This document shows, in pieces, positions 1 to 5,845 of a stretch of 10,750 bases of DNA (position 1 is the first letter of the stretch; each line of letters starts with the position of its first letter). A program made the position numbers and the translations under genes. Source of the stretch: Syntrophomonadaceae bacterium (GTDB taxonomy: Bacteria > Bacillota > Dethiobacteria > DTU022 > UBA8154); contig SKTJ01000317.1 of assembly GCA_007122565.1 (NCBI GenBank), forward strand, positions 1-10,750. The letters run 5' to 3'. Under the pieces are notes generated by a model. That model was not told the origin of the DNA. It saw only the letters and a program-made list of their open reading frames with translations, and ran no database searches.

Positions 1-57
1 ATACTGCCAAGTAAAGGGTTTTTTTGCGGCTTTGAAGAGGAGCAAACATTGTTACGC

Positions 58-86
58 TTGTAAGGCCGTGGTAAATATTGTATAAT
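58..86 (+). promoter_or_regulatory. Sigma-A type promoter for the toxin-antitoxin pair
   Basis: A TTGTAA box at 58-63 (four of six matches to TTGACA) and a perfect TATAAT at 81-86 are separated by 17 bases, the optimal spacing. The transcript would start around 93, leaving a short AT-rich leader before the antitoxin start at 148. A second TATAAT at 114-119 has no matching -35 box and is probably chance. Confidence 0.6.
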
Positions 87-147
87 AATAAAAAATTTAA
101 GGTTTCTCTAAGGTATAATGGTAAAAGTGGCTGAAGGAGAGATTTAT

Positions 148-570
148 ATGAATAAGTTGGTTAGCGTAGATACGTCAACTATAATTGAAAAACTGAATCC
201 TGTTCTTAAATCTCAAAAAGAAGTAGTAGGAGCGTATCTTTTTGGCTCAATCTTAGGCCGCTGTCGTCCCGATAGTGACATTGATGTAGGCCTTTTATTG
301 ACACCGGATGTCATCTATTCTGAAAAAGAGGCAGAAAGAATACAGGAAGAAATTCTAGCAGTGCTCCCCTCTTTAAATAGTCGTCATTTTGATTTTGTTA
401 TTCTTAATCGTTCTTCTGCTATTTTTGCGTTTAAAGTTATAACTCAGGGGCAGTTAATTTATGCCAGTAACCTGGAAGCAGTTTCTGACTTCATTGAAAA
501 GGTAAGCCGGAAGCGAGCCGAGAACTATCCTCGCTACCGCGAGGCCTTAGAAACAATTGTCAAAGGGTGA
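148..570 (+). CDS. mntA: MntA-type nucleotidyltransferase antitoxin
   Basis: This is a 140-residue minimal nucleotidyltransferase. It shows the family signature: Gly33-Ser34, then nine residues, then Asp44-x-Asp46 (GS...DSDID), which binds metal and nucleotide; Asp82 in HFDFVIL is a candidate third acidic residue. In characterised MntA/HepT modules such proteins are antitoxins that AMPylate a tyrosine of the HEPN toxin, and the HepT-like gene directly downstream supports that role here. I chose ATG 148 because AAGGAGAG at 134-141 sits six bases upstream; the in-frame ATG at 118 has no comparable site and would place the ribosome site inside the gene. The stop overlaps the candidate toxin start region. 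The gene is AT-rich relative to the metabolic genes downstream, suggesting transfer. A solitary nucleotidyltransferase of another function is less likely. Confidence 0.85.
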   Translation: MNKLVSVDTSTIIEKLNPVLKSQKEVVGAYLFGSILGRCRPDSDIDVGLLLTPDVIYSEKEAERIQEEILAVLPSLNSRHFDFVILNRSSAIFAFKVITQGQLIYASNLEAVSDFIEKVSRKRAENYPRYREALETIVKG

Positions 571-575
571 TGCGT

Positions 576-1007
576 ATGACTGTTGATATAGAAAGGGTAA
601 TGCAAAAGATTGCCTTTATTAGAGAACAAATGGATGACATTAGAACTCTAACCTCAGCAAAAAAACGCTCAGAAATTTTAAATGACAAGCATCTGGTAAA
701 AGGGTTAAAATATTCTCTACAAACAGCAATTGAAGCGATGATAGATATAGCTTTTCACATAACAGCAAGAAAGTATAATTATGCCCCTGAGGAAGCGTGT
801 GATGCTTTTCGTATATTGAGAATAAATGGTGTTATCGGTGATAAAGAGCTCCAAACCTTTTCAGCCATGGTAGGTTTTCGAAACAGATTCGTCCATCTTT
901 ACCAAAATGTTTCTGATGTTCGCGTTTATGAATTTTCAACTGATGAGCTTCATTACTTCGAAATATTTATTACAAGAATAATTTCTTTCAGTGAGATGCA
1001 GAAATAA
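576..1007 (+). CDS. hepT: HepT-like HEPN toxin (DUF86 family)
   Basis: This is a helical protein of about 143 residues with the HEPN catalytic motif R-x4-H-x-Y (Arg102, His107 and Tyr109 in FRNRFVHLY). In HepT toxins this motif forms an RNase site at the dimer interface, and the tyrosine region is what the partner nucleotidyltransferase modifies. Three starts are possible: GTG 567, ATG 570 (one base overlap with the antitoxin stop) and ATG 576. I prefer 576 because GGGTGAT at 565-571 resembles the end of a full Shine-Dalgarno and lies four bases upstream; it overlaps the antitoxin stop, implying translational coupling. Expression is probably driven by the promoter at 58-86. Like its partner the gene is AT-rich and looks like an acquired module. 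Toxicity is inferred from family and gene pairing. Confidence 0.85.
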   Translation: MTVDIERVMQKIAFIREQMDDIRTLTSAKKRSEILNDKHLVKGLKYSLQTAIEAMIDIAFHITARKYNYAPEEACDAFRILRINGVIGDKELQTFSAMVGFRNRFVHLYQNVSDVRVYEFSTDELHYFEIFITRIISFSEMQK

Positions 1008-1091
1008 ATCAAATCTTTGTTGTTTGGCAGTTTTTTGAGTCCTGGAACCCTGTAAAACCAGGGTGTCAATTTAATCTTCATCCACAATGTA

Positions 1092-1145
1092 GGCTGCCAG
1101 GCGAATGCTAAGGAGAATTAGAAAGTAGCAGCGGGTATGGCAGCC
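1092..1145 (+). other. Nested stem-loop in the leader of the nucleotidase gene
   Basis: A perfect 8-base inverted repeat, GGCTGCCA (1092-1099) with TGGCAGCC (1138-1145), encloses a second one, TGCTA (1106-1110) with TAGCA (1126-1130). Between the two helices are unpaired strands GGCGAA and GCGGGTA, and the apical loop is purine-rich. The structure ends 27 bases before the Shine-Dalgarno of the nucleotidase gene. It could be a structured 5' leader or a site between transcription units. I do not recognise a riboswitch class, and no T-tract follows, so it is not a classic terminator. Confidence 0.3.
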
Positions 1146-1183
1146 CTCATGATTATTTCTTTACAGTACAGCAGGAGGATTAG

Positions 1184-3253
1184 ATGCCGAAAGGGTGTAC
1201 GTTAAGAGGAAGAAAAGACAGGGCTGCTGCGGAAAAATGCCTCATCCTTGCTGCCTTAACATTGGCTTTGGTTTTGTTGTTCTTTGCTTCACCGGCAGGA
1301 ACAAGCGAACAAAAAGAACATAAGGAAGAACTGTTTTTTACCATTCTCCACACCAACGATGAGCATTCCTCCCTTTTGCCTCACTTCCAGGCCGTGGACT
1401 TTTCTTATGATCATATCGAACCCGTCGAAAAAGGAGATAACCTTGCCCTTGGAGGATTTGCCCGCCTGGCCACGGCCATTGAGCAGATCCGTCAGGAAAA
1501 ACGGGAGAAGGAAGAGCCCGTGCTGCTTTTCAATGCGGGAGATTTTCTGGGAGGCGCCATTTTCGGGTGGTTGACCCCTTACGGATACTCCCCGGAGATT
1601 ATGCTGCTGCAGGAGATGGGTTACGACGCGGTGATCATCGGAAACCACGAGTTTGACTACGGGCCCGATACTCTGGCCGACTATCTGCTGCGGGCAGGCT
1701 ACCCGGAAGCCCACGAAAAAACCTTCGTGCTGGCAGCCAATACCCGGGCGCCGGAAGATCACCCCCTCTCCTCCAGGCAGCTTTACCTCCAGGATAAAAT
1801 CTTTCACCTGGACAACGGGCTTAAGGTCGGTGTTTTCGGGCTGATCGGTGAAGATGCCGTTTCTGTAACCGCAGACACCGGTGACGTCGAGTTCCTGGAT
1901 CAAATTCAAACGGCCCGGGAGGCCCTTTCCAGGCTGAAAGAGCAGGGAGCGGATGTGATCGTGGCCATAACCCATTCCGGTCTGGAGGAAGACCGCTTTC
2001 TGGCCGCCGGGGTGCCTGGGATAGATGTCATTGTGGGAGGACACTGCCATACGGCCCTTTTTGAACCGGTTGTGGAAGGCGGAACCATCATTGTCCAGGC
2101 CGGTTCCCTGGGCAAATACCTGGGCAGGCTGGAGCTGGCTTTTGATCCCGGCAGCGGCAGCCTGAGAATACGTAATGACCACAAAGAAAACCCCTTTTTA
2201 ATTCCTGTTGATGACCGGTTTGCCCCCCACCCCGCCATATCCTCCCGGGTGGATGACTACAAGACCAAACTGGATGAGCTGGTTCGCGAGATGACCCGGG
2301 GCCGCTTTGAGGATGTCCTGGGGACCACAGCACGTTCGGAGTTTGTTCTTCTCAACCAACCTCCCTTGCAGGAATCCCCTGCCGGAAATTTCATCACCGA
2401 TGCCATGCGGCTGGTTACAGAAGAGGTGATGGGCGAAAAGGTGTACGTCGCCGTCCAGGCTAACGGCAGTATCCGTGGAAGTATCGTCCCGGTCGGTGCC
2501 AGAGGAATGCCGGGGGAAGTATCCTTTTACGATATAGCCGGTGTCATCGGGCTCGGGTACGGGAACGACGGTTACCCGGGATACGCCATGGTTTCCTGCT
2601 ATTTAACGGGGGAGGAGATCCTTCGCCTGCTGGAAGTAGCCGTGCTGCTCCAGGAGCTGCAGGGCGATACCTATTTCCTCCAGTTTTCCGGGCTGCGTTA
2701 CAACTTTAACCCGCAAAATGCCGTGCTGTTTACTGTGCCCTTGATCGACCAGCCTTTACCTACCACCAGGGCAGTGAGCGCAGCGGAGCTGTACACCGGG
2801 GAAGGCGTGCAGCCTGTCGTGGAAGGTGAATTTTTGGCCCTGGAAAAAGGTGATGATCATCTCTACCTTATGGTGACCGACACGTACATCTTTTCTTTTC
2901 TCCCCGTGGTAGGAACGCTTCTTCCCCGGCTGGAGATTGTTCCCAAAAATGCCGCAGGGGAACCGGTGCCCCTGGAAAGGATAGAGGAACTGGTGGTGCG
3001 CTACCAGGACCGGGAGTTAAAAGTATGGGAGGCCGTGGTAATGTATGCAGCCTCTCTTTCCCCGGGAGAAGAGGGCGTGCCGCTCATTCCCGATGGGTAC
3101 CGCGGAACGGCCGGGCGTATCAACCAGGTGGCAACATTTCCCCTGGTGGCATGGGTGTACATGTCGGCCGCCATGGTGGTCACCGGTACGGCCTTTTTAG
3201 CCCGCCGGATACGCCGGATAAAGAAGAAGGTCAAGGACGGGGTCAGGTCTTGA
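1184..3253 (+). CDS. Exported membrane-anchored 5'-nucleotidase / cyclic phosphodiesterase family protein
   Basis: This 689-residue protein belongs to the UshA/CD73 family, which hydrolyses extracellular nucleotides or related phosphoesters. It starts with a basic segment and hydrophobic core (residues 19-36) followed by ASPAG, a signal peptide. The metallophosphatase domain carries all expected motifs: HTNDEHS (Asp59, His61), NAGD (Asp120), GNHEFD (Asn154, His155), THS (His264) and GGHCH (His287, His289). The C-terminal nucleotidase domain shows AGNFITDAMR (400-409) and NGSIRGS (427-433). Near the end a hydrophobic segment (about 653-673) is followed by an Arg/Lys-rich tail, so the enzyme is probably anchored with its catalytic domains outside the cell. 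AGGAGG at 1173-1178 supports ATG 1184. The last four residues (GVRS) and the stop are encoded by a dispersed repeat that begins at 3239, so the natural C-terminus may have been altered. Substrate is not predictable from sequence. Confidence 0.9.
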   Translation: MPKGCTLRGRKDRAAAEKCLILAALTLALVLLFFASPAGTSEQKEHKEELFFTILHTNDEHSSLLPHFQAVDFSYDHIEPVEKGDNLALGGFARLATAIEQIRQEKREKEEPVLLFNAGDFLGGAIFGWLTPYGYSPEIMLLQEMGYDAVIIGNHEFDYGPDTLADYLLRAGYPEAHEKTFVLAANTRAPEDHPLSSRQLYLQDKIFHLDNGLKVGVFGLIGEDAVSVTADTGDVEFLDQIQTAREALSRLKEQGADVIVAITHSGLEEDRFLAAGVPGIDVIVGGHCHTALFEPVVEGGTIIVQAGSLGKYLGRLELAFDPGSGSLRIRNDHKENPFLIPVDDRFAPHPAISSRVDDYKTKLDELVREMTRGRFEDVLGTTARSEFVLLNQPPLQESPAGNFITDAMRLVTEEVMGEKVYVAVQANGSIRGSIVPVGARGMPGEVSFYDIAGVIGLGYGNDGYPGYAMVSCYLTGEEILRLLEVAVLLQELQGDTYFLQFSGLRYNFNPQNAVLFTVPLIDQPLPTTRAVSAAELYTGEGVQPVVEGEFLALEKGDDHLYLMVTDTYIFSFLPVVGTLLPRLEIVPKNAAGEPVPLERIEELVVRYQDRELKVWEAVVMYAASLSPGEEGVPLIPDGYRGTAGRINQVATFPLVAWVYMSAAMVVTGTAFLARRIRRIKKKVKDGVRS

Positions 3254-3340
3254 AATATAAGATCTTGCAATGTCCTGACTTTATCAAAATAAAGGGGGTC
3301 CAATAAAGGGGGTCAGGTCTTGAAATATAAGATCTTGCAA
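3239..3340 (+). repeat. Two direct copies of the GGGGTCAGGTCTTGAA repeat
   Basis: Copies at 3239-3267 and 3309-3337 have the same core followed by ATATAAGATCTTG. From 3241 and 3311 they are identical for 30 bases at an exact 70-base spacing. Just before the second copy, AATAAAGGGGGTC occurs twice (3288-3300 and 3302-3314), a local 14-base duplication that includes the start of the repeat. The first copy overlaps the end of the nucleotidase gene and provides its stop codon. Both are of the subtype with AAGATCTTG downstream of the core. Confidence 0.85.
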
Positions 3341-3412
3341 AGCCTTGTAGTTGTAATATAGTCTAAAAATCAATTTCAAAAAGAATCACTTCAGAATTTA
3401 CCTTTTACTCTA

Positions 3413-4069
3413 CTATATCAGCCCTAGTGACACCAAAACTTGCATCGGTACACCAAGCAATGCATGAATAATTATTGCTGTAATGGTATTTTTTGTCTTA
3501 TACACAACAAATGGCATCAATAAAAGCATCGGTATAAACATGATCAAAAATATTAAACCAAAAGACAAATGAAAAACTCCATGTAAAACTCCGTTGACAA
3601 TCCAGGAATATTTTCCTAGAGCCAATTCCTGTCGTGGAAGAATATATCCTCTCCATAATATTTCCTCACCAACGTAGTTGAAGAAAAAGAAAATAGGCAG
3701 TAAAAGCAAAATAAAACGTTCTTTACCCGTTAACGGTTGAGTTTCTATAGGAGATAATTCCTTTAACTGGGAGATATCAATGCTCAATGGCAGGATTGTA
3801 AAAAAAAAAATAATTCCTCCCACTAATACTGCTGCAGATAATAATCCAAAAATGATCCACTGCCAATCGGTTTTATCAGGTGTTTTTAAGCGTAACCGCA
3901 ATACAATCGTCCGCCAATCAAGTTTGTAGTTATCTTTTTTCAACATAAAAAGTGTGAGAAGGAATAATGGCAGAAAAAGAAATAAAGTGCCAACAATAAC
4001 CCAAACCGGATATGTGTTCATTCCCCAAGAATATTTCAGGTACGGAATAGTCCAGTTAAATGAATCCAA
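3413..4069 (-). CDS. CPBP-family intramembrane metalloprotease (Abi/Rce1-like), main frame
   Basis: This frame encodes 218 residues with several hydrophobic segments and the CPBP (PF02517) motifs: EEILWRGYILPRQE (the EExxxR motif), NGVLHGVFHLSF (the second, with His) and IIIHALLG (the third His). Members are membrane proteases or protease-like proteins, some tied to bacteriocin immunity or prenyl-protein processing; the role here is unknown. The longest start in this frame is TTG at 4067-4069, which has no good ribosome site. A better start, ATG 4138-4140 with AGGATGTGAT upstream, lies in another frame and encodes a plausible N-terminus (separate entry), so the gene appears frameshifted between about 4036 and 4070. 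The gene is AT-rich, opposite in strand to its neighbours and bounded by inverted repeat copies. The domain assignment is firm, but functionality is uncertain. Confidence 0.8.
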   Translation of the reverse strand: MDSFNWTIPYLKYSWGMNTYPVWVIVGTLFLFLPLFLLTLFMLKKDNYKLDWRTIVLRLRLKTPDKTDWQWIIFGLLSAAVLVGGIIFFFTILPLSIDISQLKELSPIETQPLTGKERFILLLLPIFFFFNYVGEEILWRGYILPRQELALGKYSWIVNGVLHGVFHLSFGLIFLIMFIPMLLLMPFVVYKTKNTITAIIIHALLGVPMQVLVSLGLI

Positions 4070-4140
4070 AATAGCATTCCTGGTCCTAAAAAAAACAGCG
4101 TTGAATAAACGATCCCTAAAGGCTTTAGCGAATTAGACAT
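4036..4140 (-). pseudogene. Out-of-frame N-terminus of the CPBP gene
   Basis: ATG 4138-4140 opens a 34-residue frame beginning MSNSLKPLGIVYSTLFFLGP, a first hydrophobic segment typical of such membrane proteins. It is preceded by AGGATGTGAT, close to an ideal Shine-Dalgarno, four bases upstream. The frame ends at TGA 4036-4038, while the main CPBP frame runs through the same region from TTG 4069. Joining the two needs a -1 shift (or one extra base) between about 4036 and 4070. An 8-base T run on the coding strand (4088-4095) lies nearby, but a shift there would lose the hydrophobic FLGPGMLFW segment. The cause could be a real mutation or a sequencing error. Confidence 0.55.
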
Positions 4141-4164
4141 GATAATCACATCCTGGATATATTT

Positions 4165-4353
4165 TTAGTCGGTGGCAATAAATTTGCATCTATATATATA
4201 ACACCCCTCCAAACCACCTGCATTTCCCATGGATAGCGGTTTTTTATCCTCAAAGGTACGGTGGTGACCTATACCTATCCCATATACCATGACACAATAG
4301 AATAGTACTGCATTTTCCTTTAGGGCTTCAGCTCCGTAGTCAATATACCATAC
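4165..4353 (-). pseudogene. Small minus-strand ORF or gene remnant upstream of the CPBP gene
   Basis: This stop-to-stop frame of 62 codons reads VWYIDYGAEALKENAVLFYC and continues to GCYIYRCKFIATD, ending 24 bases before the CPBP ATG at 4140. Its composition looks protein-like, but there is no ribosome site: the only internal ATG (4288-4290) would give 41 residues. Another frame just upstream (reading ITASILAAKYGIL) also looks protein-like, hinting at a decayed gene with frameshifts. I do not recognise a family. The rest of 4141-4696 holds repeat copies and the upstream region of the aldo/keto reductase, with nothing else I can support. Confidence 0.3.
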
Positions 4354-4486
4354 TTAGCTGCTAAGATGGAAGCTGTAATTTGAATATCGGTTTACCCTGA
4401 AGTGAAGAGGATTTCTGATTCCCTCGGCTACACAACGGTCAGTATAGTAATGTGGAAATTGGAACATAAAAAAAAGTGATATTTCT

Positions 4487-4558
4487 ATTTCAAGACCTGA
4501 CCCCTCGGACCTGCTGGGCGGGGAAAGAAGGGGTCAGGTCTTGAAATATAAGATCTTG
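4487..4558. repeat. Inverted pair of the dispersed repeat
   Basis: A minus-oriented copy (4487-4504, TTTCAAGACCTGACCCC) is followed 25 bases later by a plus-oriented copy (4530-4558) ending AAGATCTTG. The 14 bases CAAGACCTGACCCC and GGGGTCAGGTCTTG are perfectly complementary, so the RNA or single strand can form a strong hairpin. The left copy contains CTATTT inserted relative to the copy at 6767-6785. The pair separates the CPBP block from the aldo/keto reductase gene. Confidence 0.85.
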
Positions 4559-4640
4559 ATCTTGTAATCGCGAGGGATTCTGATGACCCCCTGGATTCCG
4601 GCCTAACCTGGACGGTAATGATTCCGGGGTGGTGTCTGTT

Positions 4641-4669
4641 TTGTTTTTATGTTAGAATTTTCATATAGC
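4641..4669 (+). promoter_or_regulatory. Weak candidate promoter for the aldo/keto reductase
   Basis: TTGTTT at 4641-4646 and TATAGC at 4664-4669 are 17 bases apart, with three and four matches to the consensus boxes. Transcription would start close to the ribosome site GGGAG at 4683-4687. A TTGACC at 4670-4675 lacks a -10 box before the gene. The call is tentative. Confidence 0.25.
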
Positions 4670-4696
4670 TTGACCTGTTATAGGGAGTGTTGAATT

Positions 4697-5614
4697 ATGG
4701 CAAAGAATTTAAACCGCAGGAAGTTTATCGGGATCAGTATGGCGGCAGCAGCCGGTGTGGGTGGTGCGGGGCTATGGCGGATCCTGGGAGCCGGAGAAGG
4801 AGAGAAACCGGCAGGAAAACCAGGGGATGAAAACGGCCTGGGCCTGGGAGATCAAGAAGGAGATGGAGAGCAAGCTGTCCCCGGGGATAAAGAGCAGGAT
4901 CAACCTGTCTCGGAAAAAGAAAGAAAAGAAATGCCGAAGCGGTCCCTGGGCCGGACGGGCTTCCAGGTGGGGCTTTTCAGCCTGGGGGGAGAAGCGACGG
5001 TACAGATCAGAGAGCGACGGGATGAAGCCGTGGAGATCATTCACCGCGCTCTGGACCTGGGTGTGAACTATATTGATACGGCTCCGACGTACGGGGGCGG
5101 TGGCAGTGAAGAAAATATCGGAGAAGTGATGAGGAGTCGGCGGGAGGAGGTTTTCCTGGCCAGCAAGACCGGAAACCGGACGTACGATGGCACCATGCGT
5201 TTGATCGAGCAGAGCCTGGAGCGGTTGCAGACCGATTACCTGGACCTGTACCAGCTGCACAACGTGCGGGTGGATAGCGACCTGGACCAGGCTTTGGGGC
5301 AGGATGGCGCTATTAGAGCCCTGGAGCAGCTGAAAGAGGAAGGCGTTGTCCGGCATTTGGGTATCACCGGTCACAAGGACCCAAAGATTTTACTGCGGGG
5401 TATCCGGGAGTATGAATTTGACTGCCTGCTCATGTCCTTAAACGCAGGAGATCCCCACTACCTGCCTTTCCAGGAGACCCTGCTGGAGACGGCGGTGGAA
5501 AAGGAAATGGGCATTATCGCCATGAAGGTAACGGCAGTGGGCCGTATCTTCCAGAAAGGTGGGCTTGATTCCATGGAGCAGGCCCTGGGGTATGTCTTTT
5601 TCTCTGCCCATTAG
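4697..5614 (+). CDS. Tat-exported aldo/keto reductase, frameshifted near its 3' end
   Basis: This frame encodes 305 residues. It begins with a twin-arginine signal (NRRKFIG, Arg7-Arg8, then an Ala/Gly-rich hydrophobic stretch to about residue 26). A Gly/Glu/Lys/Asp/Gln-rich linker follows to about residue 78, then an aldo/keto reductase barrel starting at MPKRSLGRTG. The four catalytic residues of the family are present: Asp127 and Tyr132 (DTAPTYG), Lys157 (ASKTG) and His188 (QLHN). Members reduce carbonyls with NAD(P)H; a Tat signal implies folding with cofactor before export. GGGAG at 4683-4687 supports ATG 4697. The frame stops at TAG 5612-5614, but the rest of the barrel (ISTAIVGISTVEEL...) continues in the +1 frame to 5771. 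Removing one T from the run at 5597-5601 gives GYVFSLPISTAIVG, the expected sequence. The gene is therefore either broken or miscalled by one base. It lies 75 bases before the dehydrogenase start, possibly one unit. Confidence 0.85.
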   Translation: MAKNLNRRKFIGISMAAAAGVGGAGLWRILGAGEGEKPAGKPGDENGLGLGDQEGDGEQAVPGDKEQDQPVSEKERKEMPKRSLGRTGFQVGLFSLGGEATVQIRERRDEAVEIIHRALDLGVNYIDTAPTYGGGGSEENIGEVMRSRREEVFLASKTGNRTYDGTMRLIEQSLERLQTDYLDLYQLHNVRVDSDLDQALGQDGAIRALEQLKEEGVVRHLGITGHKDPKILLRGIREYEFDCLLMSLNAGDPHYLPFQETLLETAVEKEMGIIAMKVTAVGRIFQKGGLDSMEQALGYVFFSAH

Positions 5615-5771
5615 CACAGCGATTGTAGGCATATCCACGGTGGAAGAGCTGCAAGAAAACGTGGCCCTGGCAGAAAGCTTTAAGCCTTTTTCCCGGGAAA
5701 AGAAAGCGAAGCTTGAGGAACTGGTTGCCTCATACGAAGCAGAGGCCAACTTTTTTAAGTATCACTGGTAG
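5602..5771 (+). pseudogene. C-terminal part of the aldo/keto reductase in the +1 frame
   Basis: After the T run at 5597-5601 the +1 frame reads SLPISTAIVGISTVEELQEN and continues to NFFKYHW with a stop at 5769-5771. ISTAIVGI followed by a helix that starts TVEELQEN is the usual end of aldo/keto reductase barrels, where the cofactor phosphate binds. It supplies the roughly 56 residues missing from the upstream frame; the repaired protein would be 357 residues. It has no ribosome site of its own and is not an independent gene. Confidence 0.75.
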
Positions 5772-5845
5772 GGGTATGCTGACTGCCTGAAGTGTTTAAT
5801 ATCTTCAGGAGTTTAATAATTTTCGAGTCAAAGGAGCAGCATCCA

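Larger units (their letters stand above)
3309..4504. mobile_element. Possible repeat-bounded cassette carrying the CPBP gene
   Basis: A plus-oriented repeat copy of the AAGATCTTG subtype (3309-3337) and a minus-oriented copy of the other subtype (4487-4504, preceded by AAAAGTGATATTTC) lie in inverted orientation around an AT-rich segment of about 1.2 kb. The same left/right combination bounds the short element at 6602-6785. This arrangement is what a non-autonomous element or trans-mobilised cassette would leave. There is no transposase inside and no target-site duplication that I can identify, so movement as a unit is only inferred. Confidence 0.3.

Noticed and set aside
118..147. Earlier ATG start for the antitoxin gene
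   Set aside because: It lacks a ribosome site, whereas ATG 148 has AAGGAGAG at good spacing.
1047..1064. Hairpin ACCCTG / CAGGGT after the toxin gene as a terminator
   Set aside because: The stem is only six base pairs and is followed by GTCAATTTAATC rather than a T-tract.
1289..2182. Long minus-strand open frame (297 codons) inside the nucleotidase gene
   Set aside because: It is fully antisense to a gene with intact family motifs; its translation shows no domain and it has no ribosome site.
3954..4136. Plus-strand 60-codon frame across the CPBP 5' end
   Set aside because: It is antisense to the CPBP frames with no ribosome site or recognisable sequence.
4384..4479. 31-codon plus-strand peptide (ISVYPEVKRISDSLGYTTVS...) resembling the C-terminus of a phage integrase
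   Set aside because: It has a stop just upstream and lacks the His-x-x-Arg and Tyr context needed for the family; the resemblance is too weak to call.
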